Below, one piece after another: positions 47,401 through 60,112 of a DNA stretch of 64,000 nucleotides. This DNA is from Adineta vaga (lineage: Eukaryota; Rotifera), in the NCBI GenBank assembly GCA_021613535.1, contig CP075492.1, positions 12,152,001 to 12,216,000 of the forward strand, read 5' to 3'. The first letter of the stretch is position 1. Every line of letters starts with the position of its first letter. The notes under the pieces are model-generated. The model searched no databases. It was not told where the DNA came from and saw nothing but the letters and a program-made list of their open reading frames with translations. Made by a program: the position numbers and the translations under genes.

Positions 47401-50400
47401 TTAAGCTACAAGTGATGTTGATAGAGACATCCGATTTTGATCCGTTGATGGTCGTTTAAAAAATTGCAAGGGTTCACTTTGATCTGGTTCTGATTGATAT
47501 TTACCTGAGATAGAAATAGAAGTAAAATACATTTCGATATGACAAAAGAAAAAGTCTTCTCTTCCTACCACTAGCAATTTTCTTCTTTAATAGTGAGACA
47601 CGATAACCACGACATGCAAATTCGAAATTTAATGATGAAAAAAGTGCGTTTTCAGCAAGGAATTGTACATGAACGATAGATGATGTTGTTAATGGTTTTG
47701 ATTGTTGTTCATTATCACTACCATCTGATCCTGATTGATTCGTCATTAAAGTAGCTGATAGACTACCTGATCCATCGAATATATATGGAACTTTCCATGA
47801 TAATTTATGTTCATTCAAAGACCTATTAATTATATTAATACGAAAGAACAACAAAGAAAATAAACATCTGCTTACCATTCACAAGACGGTGTTGAATGAG
47901 TTATTTGTTGCCCATCTGAGATATTTGTATAGAAAGTAACCGTATCATTTACTAATCGAATGGAGTCTGGTAAAGCTGAACTATTAAAACGATAATTAAT
48001 ATTCACTGATATTGTATCAATTGTTCGTGTCCATTGAGATGAAACTTCAAAAGGTATGTTTGATATACCTGAATGTTTAACCTTTGAAGAAATTAAATTT
48101 CTTTCTTTAATTTCGAAAAATAAATATTACTCATACTTCATATTTGAGTATACCAAAGTTGAAGAATGGTAACGAACGATTCTTTTCTTGAAGATTACGA
48201 AGAATATTACTTAATGCAGACATATTAAATGTATAAATAGATCCTTCCAAATCTGTTGCTGATGGTTTCCTATGGAATGAAAAAAAGCGAGAATAAAGTC
48301 AATCTCGTCTTTAGTTTATCTTTCAATTTACTGTGAAACTAATTGAGGATTAGCAATAACATTTTCGACTTTACTTAAATTTTGTAAACGAAATTCTAAT
48401 GTATTTAAATGAGGTGATTGTTCAACTAGTATATTTAAAATCGCTGCCGGAAATGAGATAAGCATATCACCGAGAATTCGAATTTTCCATCTAGATACAA
48501 ATAGAATAATAGAGTAAAATTGTCAAGATTAAAATTTGTTCGATTTACTTTGTTTGATCATCACCTGACATCATAACATGAATTGTTTCTTGAAAGGCAA
48601 CAGCAATTGGAATCTGATCCGTAGCACCAATCGTTATTGGAGACATTCGATGATCCAAGGATGTCATTAAACTATTCGAGCAAGTTGAAGTATTTGGAGC
48701 AATAAATGGCGTCATACGACCATTTGCAATCGATGGACCAATTGTACTCGTTGTTGGTTGTTGTGGCTAAAATCAAATCAAATAGAGAATGATTTAATAC
48801 GAAGACGAATGTCTTTATACTAAATTGCAAAATTAGCGAGAATGAAAATTCTTGTGGGCAAACTGTATATTAGAGATAAACTTAGTGAACTTTGCCTATT
48901 TGCATATATATGAATTCAATCATATAACTAAACTGCATTGTTCTAGGTATCATGCATATATAGCAAATGAAATAAAAACACCTCATCACTAGATGTTCTT
49001 ATGCGAGACCATAGATTAATATTTGTTGGAGGAATAAGTCGAGGAGGAAGTTTTATTGTTAGATTATCTATTGAAAAACTATCGAACGAATCTATCATAG
49101 TAGAAAAGTAAGTTTAGATGATGAAATAAAAGAAATTTACGAATGGATTGTGCATCATTGAATGACAATTTCGATAAACTTTCTCGCGCTGTATGAAACG
49201 AATCAATCGATGTTTGTTCCATGGATGTATTGTGAGTTGAAAAACCGAAACTTGCTTTTTTTATCGATGGTATTTGATATCGTATAGATGGTGGATGAAT
49301 TTTACGAAAAGTAATTGATTTAGGTTGTGTTGATAGTTTCCAAATTGAACGAATACGTTCAATCAATGACGAACGAATTTGTATGATCTTTCGTGATGAA
49401 GATTTTCGGAGAAGAATCGCATGAGATATGGGATTATTTATTAAATCTGATTTCGATTTCTTTATATGCAATTTATATTTATATGACTGAGGAAGTGAAA
49501 GATTTTTTTCGGAAAAAAACTGATCATGCTAAAATATATTCGAAGGATATGAAAGAAAAAAGTATAAACGAAACGATTCTTACAAATGATTGACGAACTC
49601 GTGGTGGTCGTGAAACAGCAAATGGTGCTGTTTTACTTGTTGAAGCATCACCAGGAAATGTATTTGCTACTTCAGTATCATCATCCGTTGATGATATAGA
49701 TGTTAATTTTTTACCTAAAAAAATTTCGGATATAAGAATATTATTTCAAAATGTAACGGGTAGTTATCCTTCAGAACTGTCATATTCAACTTTTTTCTTT
49801 CTATTTGCATTGACTATGCTAATAAACCATGACATCTCTTCATTGACATTTTCCGCTCTGTTTGCTTTTATGAATTGAAAAGAGAATGAACTCCAGGCGA
49901 TATATGTCTATATTTAGAAAACACAAATCGATCCATTAAGGCAGTGATATTTGAAGAAGAAGAAGAAAACAAAAAAAAAAGATGGATGAAACTTAGTTCT
50001 AATCATACTTTCAGTTGCGTTCGTCATTGATCGAGGATGAACAAAAGCGGGTGGGATGTTTTCTTGATGATTTGAAGATACACTCATCGATTTTGAACGC
50101 GTTTCAATACCATCAAATGTATTGACTAATGACGTAGGCTGTGGAGATGATGGAATAGGTCCAAGATTATCTGTTGTTACACTTGTTGAAAGTGTTCTAT
50201 ATATATACATATATGTTCAGGCATTGCAAATCAAAAAAGATTACGAAAACTTCTACTTACGATGGTGGACGTGAAGGAAGTGGGGGTGGAATTCTTGCAC
50301 CGATTTGTCCAATGGATATGGATTTACTCAAATCTGGTAATTTCTATGAATAGGAAAAAAAGACAATTCATTTAGGCTACCTGGAAAATTTTTTGTTAAA

Positions 50401-53135
50401 ACAATTTTAATTAGATTTCATTCATGCAAAATATTGTGTAGACAAAACAACATATAATGTTTACCTCATCCTAGAAGATAATGATGTTCAAACGATATAT
50501 ATAACTATTATTTTGAGATCATTTTTCAAATAACTTACTCGTCCTGTTACTCGTGAATATGTTGATGGTAGTCCAATACTCTTTTCTACACGACGCATCG
50601 CATTACTTATTTTTGCATCATCATTTTCTTCCGCGATAGGCGATTTTTGTGTTGTAGGATTAATTTTAAATTGAATTTTTGATGTACGAAAATCATCATC
50701 GTCATCATCACTTGAATCACTTGAACTTGTTGATTTACGCATTGCTGCTGATGAAAATGGAATTGTACTTTGACATCCGGGACGATTAATTCCACTATTT
50801 GGGATTTGTGGACTTGATTGTGTATATGGTTCAGGTGTTGGCTACAGAGAATAGAAATATTATTTTAAAAGAAAGAAATTCTCATGGGAAAATGTGTTAT
50901 TACGCATTTAGTTTTCTGGATATTGCTTGGTATTTCATTTAGTCCATCCATACTACCGATCATCTTATGAAAACCGTTTGTATCATTCGCTGAACTAATC
51001 GAACTCGTCTCATCCGGTACTTGTGGTGGTTGTACTTGTTCAGTTTTATTTGATTTAGAATTGTTTGATTTCTTTTTATCACCTTTTTTATCTTTACGAT
51101 TTGATGGCCAAAATCCTTCGTAGAGATTTTTATTAAATTAATTCATTAGTTCAACTTCACATACAAAATAAATGTCATACCTTTGAATGCTGGTCGTCGA
51201 ATTTTAACATCAAATGGATTCGATGATGGTTCATTGCTGTTTTCTTGTAAACGAGCTAATGGATTATTAGGATTACTAAGACTCATGGGTGTTGTATTGA
51301 AAAGCGACGATGATGATTGATTATTTGGCAAGATATGTTGATGATTGATAGCCGTATTTGAAGCCAAGGCTAGACAATAATAGACAAATTTAATTGAAGA
51401 GCTATCGATTCCTTTCTTATGGATTATTATAGAAAAGCAAAAGTGCGAACTTATTAGTTAAAATAGACCAGAAAGAAAAAAGGAAACTTAGACATGCAAT
51501 AGCAAAAATAAGTTTTTGCGTGGACGTGAGCAGATAATAGTTCTCTATCTAATTATTCGATGTTCTTCTCATTTTTGTTCTTTAGTATTCTTTTTTTTTG
51601 TTTCTTATACGTGTGCTCTTCTATGTGTCGTACGAACCATGTAAAACATTATAATAATGATGAGCATGAGCTGAATTTATTAGATAGAATAAACAGCGGA
51701 ATAAAAAAACGAGAATCAAAAGATTTACCTCGATTACTTTCACTTTTTTTCATATTTGTTGTTGAGGGCCATCCCGATAACATGGTTGGTGATGAAACAG
51801 GAAAATGTGCTTGAAATGTTGGTACACCTGCTTCAGATTGTTCGAATGTAATCAATTCGTCTGGTAAACCGGCTGATGAATCAGGTGTTACTGATGATGG
51901 AAGATTTGTTAGATTCAATGATGATTTAATATTATCTAGTTCTTCGAATTGGATTGGAGCTATTCGAAAAAAATGTCAAGGAGAAAGTGAAAAAAGAAAA
52001 AGAAGAGGAAAGGGAATACAATAACAATAAATAATTTGACTCATAGATAAGAACATGGGGATATTTACCCGGTCGTTCTATGCCCGTTTTTTTCTGTTCG
52101 ACAAATGCTTCAATAAGATCGGTACCAGTAAATTGTTTAATCCTTTCTTGAAATTCATTTTGTGCTAAACGTGTTTGTTCATTATTTCGTTTAAGTATTT
52201 CTGAATAATGTAATGAAAAACTGAGCATTTTTTCTACATGTTCACCTTCGAAATCTTGAAATTTTGTACAAGCTAAAGAAGAAAATAGACATCGATATAA
52301 CTTTGTAACTTGTTTAGTTTTTTCTTTTCTATCGAAAGATGAAAATCGAAAATCTTATCTATTTGTAATATTTTAACCTTGAGTTTAAAGTGTAAATTAC
52401 CATCATAGAAACGTTTTTCGAATTCATTTCTTAATGAATTATATTTTTCCACTGATGTTTTATAATCATCGAATGATTGACGATATTTTTTTTCTAGACG
52501 TTCAAATTGTCTTGTGGCTGATGTTAACGTATTGAATGCCGTTTGAGCAAGACTACTGGATGTATTATTATCTTGTGGAATTGGCGTAGATGTTCCATTT
52601 GTTAAATTATTTCCTGAACGTTTAGCACGTTCATAATCTAAACCGATTGAATGATATTGTTCTTTTGCTTTATTCAAAGTATTTAATGCGTTGTTTAGTT
52701 GTGAAACAAGATCAGCTGTACGTGTAATATCAGGATCTTTTTGTATAGATGTTTTGACTTTTTTTTGATAAGAATCATGATAATTATGAATTTCTCGTAG
52801 TAAATCTTGATAATATGTCACAGTAGATAAATGTGTTTGTGCGATTTTTTCTAACAAATCACGTATGGATTGCCATATTGGCGTAAAAGTTCCAACATGT
52901 TGAACTTTTAATAATTGTGATTGTAGACGAGATAAATTTTTACAATAGGCTGATTCATATTGTGAACTAAATGAAAACAAATAAATAAACATACAAATGA
53001 GATATTTCAACTATGCCTTTCATTCAAAAATCGTTGAAATTCTTCGATTGCTATTGCTCCATTTTTTACATTTGTTGATAGAACTTCAAAACCTCGATTA
53101 CCTTCACCCCAAAACGTATCATTCCAACGAACCAT
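47401..53135 (-). CDS. FCHO: F-BAR and mu-homology domain protein FCHO (muniscin)
   Basis: Roughly 15 exons on the minus strand from ATG 53135 (MVRWNDTFWGEGNRGFEVL) to a stop at 47401. The F-BAR domain covers the first exons (FWGEGNRGFEVLSTNVKNGA, FTPIWQSIRDLLEKIAQTHL, LIEAFVEQKKTGIERPG). A long disordered linker follows with the conserved FRTSKIQFKINP element and many Pro/Ser stretches; it includes an unusually basic exon (LHIKKSKSDLINN, about 49079-49490). The C-terminal mu-homology domain contains IPIAVAFQETIHVMMSGDDQ, WKIRILGDMLISFPAAILNI and FACRGYRVSLLKKKIASGKY. FCHO proteins bind curved PI(4,5)P2 membranes, and the mu domain recruits Eps15/AP2, starting clathrin-coated pits. Intron 1 (53016-52967) uses a GC donor. 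The linker exons were joined by eye and may have small errors. Confidence 0.9.
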
Positions 53136-54292
53136 GGGGAATAATACGATCTAAAATGTAAAAACAAGAGAATTCCTATGTTATTTATTATCGAACGAAT
53201 AAAAAAAAGAGAACATTTCTTCTCGTTTCTTGCTCTCTTGCAACAATCCAATTTATAAGGATATTCGCTACTGATCATCGATTTCCACGCATTGATAGTA
53301 GCGCTATTACGCGAAAAGAGAATTCTTTATATAAGTCGAAAATGGCGAAAAGTTGTTCTTCTATTCTATTCTACTATGTTGATCTAATAATCAACTAATT
53401 TTGATTGATAAGAATTTGTCAATAATGAATGATCTTAATGACATTATGATAATATCTACTCTTATTAGTTTGTTTTTGAATATAAATGAATGTTAAAAAC
53501 TACAAGAAAGTAACTGATTAAAACCTATTCGAGATCTTAATTAGATTGTATATGGTTACTTCGTTGCTTTGATAAAAACATTCATTCTTTCTTGCTAGAC
53601 ATATAATTATTTCATTGTGATCTTTATGTCAATTTGATATGTAACATTACGAACAAAGAGTAAAAATATTGTTGTATCAAATGTAATCTTTTCTCTTTCG
53701 AAATTGTCATTTGCATAAATTATAAATATTAATGATATGCATGCAATTGCAGTATTGTATTTTCATCACTAAATTGAACCGTCAATGTTTCTTTCAAAAT
53801 AGCACAATATTTATGAAAGTTTTCATGTTTTATTTATTAATCAATCGAATGAATAATGAATGAACTTCATACTATAGCATGAGATAAGATTTTGTTCGAA
53901 TATTGTCATTTTGTCTTAGGTCAGTGGAACGAAACAATTCATTACATTAAAGACAGAAATTTTGAAAAACTGAAGTACAAACAACGATTGATGAATATAT
54001 AGATTTGCTGATTAGTTTTTCAGAGTTTTTTCAATGAATATAATGCTGTGATTCTGAGTGCTTTATTCATCATTTACTCACGCACTGCTCACTACATCCG
54101 TTTTGTAATTAGAAAACTTTCTGTATTGTGATTCCGATATTAACACGATAACATCGATAAAAAATCTTTTCATTCGATATTCATTAAGTGCAGCAACTTT
54201 AGAATGAATAAATAATCTTGACAAACAAAATTAGTTATAGAATAGTTTTATTAATAGAGAAAAAAAAACAAATATCTTTCGTTCTCTTCTCT
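53136..54292. other. Intergenic region, FCHO to HIBCH
   Basis: 1.15 kb. A splice acceptor-like stretch lies just upstream of the FCHO ATG (about 53150), so a 5' UTR exon is likely further up. Otherwise AT-rich without recognisable content. Confidence 0.5.
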
Positions 54293-55941
54293 TCACGGTA
54301 ATCGCAAATCATCAGATGATGAAGGTTTTTCAAAATAATTCTCAATCTCTTTCTCTGTTACATTCTTCAATGAATTCGGTTTCCATTGTGGTTTGTTATC
54401 TTTATCGACCAGAACTGAAAAAGAAGACAACATTCTATGATTATTTATAAATGAAATCAATCAATTCTAGTTACCAGCCCGAACACCTTCAAAAAAATCA
54501 TGACCATTCATTACATTTTGTACCATACGGTATTCCATAGTTAAACAATCTTTTAAATCTAATTTTTGGCCACGTTTTAATTGTTCAAATGTCACTTTAA
54601 GTGATGTTGGACTCTAGAACGAAGATTTTCTTTACAAAGAACCAATACTAGGACAAACAAACCATCTTTTCAAGTGTTGATAATTGTTTCAAAGCAAATT
54701 CGGAACCATCCGATTTCAATTGTTCAAGAATTGTTTCAACATTTTTCGAATTAATTGAAAACAAACGATTGATTTGAGGTAATTGTTCTTGAAGACTGAA
54801 TGGTGGTTGAGACTCAATCTATTTAAAAAAACGAACTGTATCTAATAGAAAGTTTTGTTTTGAATTTATTCTTACCGATGCTTGGCTAGATTTATCTAAA
54901 AGTTCTTTGACGGAATTATGATTTGCTTTTGGTATGTCTACAAGTTTTCGTTCTAGTTCTTCTAACTAAATAAAGACAGAAAAAAATGACATCGTTCAAT
55001 CCCACAAAATTTCATTGTAAGTATTTACTCGATTAGTTGGAACAAAATGTGTAGCAATACCAGCATGAAGTACATCAATACCACGTAAACGATAACCAGT
55101 TAATCCAAGAAAAACTCCAAGATTGTTTGGTAATCGTGAGAGAAAATGTGATCCACCAACATCTGGAAAGAGACCTACAAAACAATACAACATCGATCAT
55201 CCATTCTATTCTACATATTAATTCTGTTTTTTAACCAATCGCTGTTTCTGGCATTGCAATCGTTGTTGTTTCTGTTGCTACACGAAATGGTCCATGTACT
55301 GATAAACCACAACCCTAAACAAAAACTCAATGAAATATCATTTTCTTTTGGACTTTATTTACTCCGCCCATAGTAATACCATTGATAATTGCGACATAAG
55401 GTAATCGATAAGTTCCAGTAAGATGGTTCAATTTATATTCTTCATGAAAGAATTCTTGTCGAAGTTTTTCACCTTGTGATGTTTTATCCAAAAGTGCTGA
55501 ATGAAAATAATAGTTTAGATTTCGGTTATCAATTCAATTATCTTTACCTTTTATATCACCACCAGCACAGAATGCTTTTGGGCTAGTACTTTTTACAATA
55601 ACTAATTCGGTTTTACCATCAGATTCCCATTCCTGTACATACAATTCTTGTTTAAAGAGAGAATCATTATACAAAAAATAAAGTGATTTTTATACTTTCA
55701 TTTTTGGATAAATTTCTTTAACCATGGATAATGATAAAGCATTTAATGCTTTTGGTTTATTCAATTGAATAATACCTGTTTTATTAATATAATCAAATTT
55801 CACTTCATCATTTGTATTAGTCACTGGTTTTTGTTGCACATCTTTATTCGATGTTTCTGCCAGGTTAGGAGTTGATAAATGAATATTAACTCTTGGATAG
55901 ACTCGAGAAAAATTTGATCGAATCAATAGTGTTCGAAACAT
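54293..55941 (-). CDS. HIBCH: 3-hydroxyisobutyryl-CoA hydrolase, mitochondrial
   Basis: About eight exons on the minus strand. ATG 55941 starts an Arg/Ser-rich, acid-free stretch ([20 protein letters not shown]) typical of a mitochondrial targeting peptide. The crotonase-fold core follows: [17 protein letters not shown], the oxyanion-hole [32 protein letters not shown], and the catalytic-region [40 protein letters not shown] and [20 protein letters not shown] are family landmarks that separate it from plain enoyl-CoA hydratases. The enzyme hydrolyses 3-hydroxyisobutyryl-CoA in valine breakdown. All exons join in frame. It ends DDLRLP-stop. The gene is divergent to PACS (555 bp between starts). 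Confidence 0.94.
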
Positions 55942-56496
55942 GAACGAAAGCAAATGATGTCGACCACGATCACGATATATTAGCTTTTAGGCTATTCGTG
56001 ACGAACCAATCAAAGAAAACGACATCTATTTGTTGGTTTACAGCCATTCAGATGTTTCCATCAAGGCCTATATTTACCGTTACCAGTAGGCTGAAAATAC
56101 TAAAGAAATCATCCATCTGCCGATAGATTCATTGTTAAATGAATGAACATTTCTCTCTTTTATTTTCCTTCCATTTCGAATTAAATCGAAATATTCAACA
56201 ACGAAAAGTTTCGACTTTCGATTTTAAATGATCGTCAAAAACACTCTTTTTTTTACATATTAACAAGGTATTTTTTTCAGATCAATTGAATGTCAACTGT
56301 ACGAATTGTTATCATTCATTATTTTGAACATTCATAACCACTCAATTCAAAAATGATTCGCTACTTGTGATTAATTTATCTAGATTGATTGTAGCGCTTT
56401 GATCTGGAAGAAAAGACGCGATGATTACTGAATACGATTGATATACATAAACAAACGAACGAACGAACGATCGCTTTCTTCTCATTCTCATCAAGA
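55942..56496. promoter_or_regulatory. Divergent promoter region (HIBCH / PACS)
   Basis: 555 bp between the two start codons. It contains a short GAAC repeat (56455-56470) near the PACS start. No TATA box is obvious. Both promoters are inferred to lie here. Confidence 0.45.
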
Positions 56497-59400
56497 ATGG
56501 TCACAACATTGATGGCCTATGCTCAATTAGAAATTGATAACAGCTCTACATGTATTCCTCGGTAAACTGAATTTTACCTATTTTTCATATCTAATTTTTG
56601 TGTTTCATTAGACTTTGTAAATTCAGTATTGTTCGTCTTGTATTAAATCGATTGAATGAGGGCGGTGATTCAAATTCTATTGTTGTTGCTGTCAAAATTC
56701 AAGTAAAACATTGATTATTTTACTTACCATATTCATTAAATTGTCTTCACAGAGTAATAAACGAACATTTCGTTGTTGTGATATTCCTCTTCAACAAGAT
56801 GGAAATCTAGATGTATCTGTTAATTTACAATATATCCTTACTGTACGTACACAATTATGAATCGATTTGTTTCTGAATAGAAATATGTATTTCGTATTTT
56901 TAGTATCCTCATTACTTTAAAAGAGATATCAATAAAATTCAGATCTATATCCAACGACGAAAAAATCGACCTATGATCGGTTATAAAACTTTAGCTAAAG
57001 GTGAAATAAATCTTAATCAAGTAAATAATGAATATAAATTTAAAATCAATAGTCTAAACTGTTTCTTTTCAGGTTATTCAACAATCTCAAAGTGTAGATC
57101 TACATTTATATGGTAATCTCAATGAAAAAACTAAACAGACAATTCGTTCAATAAATGCCGATGAATTTTCTACAAATGAAATACAAAATCGTTCTGTTGG
57201 TTATGTTTCAATCGTATCCTTATCAAGTACGATTCCAAATGAAGCTGAAGCTATTGAACAACCAGAAATTGGTTTAACATCGAATCGGTTAATAGAAAAA
57301 CAGCATCAATTTGGTAAAAGACTATTCAATTTTATCTTGTATAAATTTGTCTTTTTATTCTAGAGAAATCTTTTAATGATGACTATGAATATAATGAAGA
57401 TGAAGAAATAAATTCTGAACTTGAAGATAGTGATATGGAATTTAATAGTAAAAATAAACAAAAATTTAATCCTAATGTTATACGAAATAAATTAATTCAA
57501 ATGTTCAAACGTAAAGGTGTACAATCAACAACGAATCCAAATAAAAATTCCATTTCTCAGGGAACAGAAACGAATCATTTCGATCATCAATATGAAAGAA
57601 TTCTATTTGATCGACAGTCAGATACAGAAGAAGATCCGCCGTCAGATATTAGTGATAGTACAATACCAGTTGATCAATGGAGTATTGAATCTGTACCTAA
57701 ACCAGGTTTTACACCAGTTGAACATTTACAATTATTAAAATGTGTAAGTCAAATTGAACTGAACGATTTTTCACTTTAATAACATCTTTTTATCGTACAA
57801 TAGACTGATGATGAAACGCATTTAATTAAGCAAATAAAAACTAATATTGATAGTCCATTCGACTCCGATACATCAGATCCTGGCGTCGATAATGATCAAA
57901 TAAACAATCATCAACATTTCCTACCAATATCTGAAACAAAATCCTTACGATCATCAATCGTTTGTTTTGACTGAATCTTTATTACTTGTGTAATAATGAA
58001 TTTTCATTTTCTTAGACAATTCGTGATAGTGCAATTAAACAACTCGAAGAACTCTATACAAATGATCGTCTACCAGAATCAATCATTTTTCTCTATACTG
58101 GTCTTAATCAACCAAATGTATGTAAAGAATTCTTTAGGAGAAAAACAAAATAACAAATGTTCATTATATATATATCTAGATAACAGCATCAAAATTTAAA
58201 GAACATAATCTATCTGTCGTATCATTGAATGCTTTAAATGAATCAAAAGGCGTTTTAAATAATTTAATACAACGTATACAAAAATGGTTTGTAAAATTTG
58301 AAGGAAAATATTCAGATTTATAATCTATTTATTATTAGTTCAAGTCAAGCTGTTATACGCATTGTTCTACTTGGTGATGATGCATTTATAAATTCATTTC
58401 TTCAATCTTATGTTGAATGTTTAACATCACGACCACATGAATATATGGCTTATTTTCGATTTTATTTCATTCCATTAGGTACATATTCTAAGGAGTACTT
58501 TTCATGTATTCTTTTTTGTATTTTTAGTGTTTTCCTATCTGGCGAAATTTCTTGGTAGTTTGGATCCACAATATGAAATACTTTTCGGTGGTAGTAATGA
58601 TTTTTATCATACTGTAGCAGGTAATTGAATTCAACTGTTCAAAGACAAAAGATTTGTCTTCGTTGTAGATATACGAGATTTATCTCAGAAGATTAATCGA
58701 TATTTGAAAACATCTCAACGTACATTATCATTACCTGTTGGAGAAGTTATGCTTAATCGAAAAGGCAAATTGTATGTTTCAAACTTATTTTCTTCTATCC
58801 ATTATATTCACGTATTTCTCTTCTTTCAGATCAGATGAAGATTCATCGCCAACATTTCTCCCATTCTTTTGTGTATGTAGAACTTTTTTTGCAAAGAAAT
58901 TCTTCGAAATAAACAAATATTTTAGTATGTTCGATTGGGAACATTATCTGCCAATGAAAATCAATTATCATCAATAGATGATAATACACTTCCTTCAACA
59001 TCGTTATCTCTAGCAACAAATCTTCTATCACGTGAATTGAAAGATTCATCAGATGATGAAAATAATCAAATCTTGTTACCAAAATCTCCTCAAGCTAAAT
59101 TAACAAATAATTTGATTAAAACGTTTGGTACAGATGATTTCTCCACATCACCATTTGATCTTTCGATTGATTATTGGACTAGTGTTGATAATCAAAAAGA
59201 TAAAAAGGATGGAATGAGAACAATAAAATCATCTTTAAAATCAAATATGCGTGTATTAACAATAACTAGACAATCGGAAATGACGATCGATGGAAAAATT
59301 TCACCTTCATTAACAATGACTTATATAACAAGAGAGAAGAGACAAAAAAGTAAGTTTACTCAAATAAAATTCATCGAAAACATGTTTTTCTTTCAGTTAT

Positions 59401-59685
59401 GAAATTTGGAAAAAAACTTAAAGATGGACAAAATAATAAAATTATCGAACGACAAGAAATAACGGGTATTAATCGATTGGTCTGTACATCCAAATCACAA
59501 AATGTTGAATTGAAAGGTACGTGATAAATTTCGAATACTTGTTTTTTCCTTACTATTATCTTATTTTAGTGAATATCGATGGTCAAGAATGGGACAATGT
59601 TAAATTCTTTCAAATATCTTCTCAATGGCATACACATATTAAATATTTTCCCCTTGCTTTATTTAATGAGACACGCAATACTTAA
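56497..59685 (+). CDS. PACS: Phosphofurin acidic cluster sorting protein (PACS)
   Basis: About 14 exons, roughly 800-850 residues. The start [20 protein letters not shown] aligns with the PACS furin-binding region (ATG 56497). FBR landmarks are [34 protein letters not shown] and [15 protein letters not shown]. An acidic middle region follows ([20 protein letters not shown]), where PACS proteins have a CK2-regulated acidic cluster. The C-terminal domain contains [63 protein letters not shown], and the ending [24 protein letters not shown] proteins link acidic-cluster cargo such as furin to adaptors AP-1/GGA and COPI for return to the trans-Golgi network. One gene is expected where vertebrates have PACS1 and PACS2. 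Exons were joined by eye; no frame break was noted. Confidence 0.92.
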
Positions 59686-60112
59686 ATCTATCTCAATTCT
59701 TCTAATCGATGTAAACATTTCGTAATGCTCTATTTCAATAGATGTTTAGCTGCTATTATTCTATCGTTAATATGCTTTGTACATTGATGTGTTTGACAAT
59801 AGTAGAATGATCTGTATTATATTAAATTTTTTTTGTATAAACAAGAATGTAAGTCAGATACTACAGAAATTAAATGAGATTTGATACATTTCTGTGTCTA
59901 ATATAACACGTGCTTGATGATTTTGTTTTTCGTTTCTGTTTACGTTTTCACGATCGTTGAAGTGTAGATATGTGAAGAATGCCCAACCAGATTGTTTGGT
60001 TTTTGTATATTTGCCATCATTGTCTCATGATCATGATTGACAAATAAATATAGTATTAAGCTTTGTGTTGATTCACTGCTAATAATCTATATTTTAGATA
60101 TATTTTATAATT
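59686..60112. other. Intergenic region, PACS to acid phosphatase 1
   Basis: About 430 bp holding the PACS 3' UTR and phosphatase promoter. No gene recognised. Confidence 0.5.
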
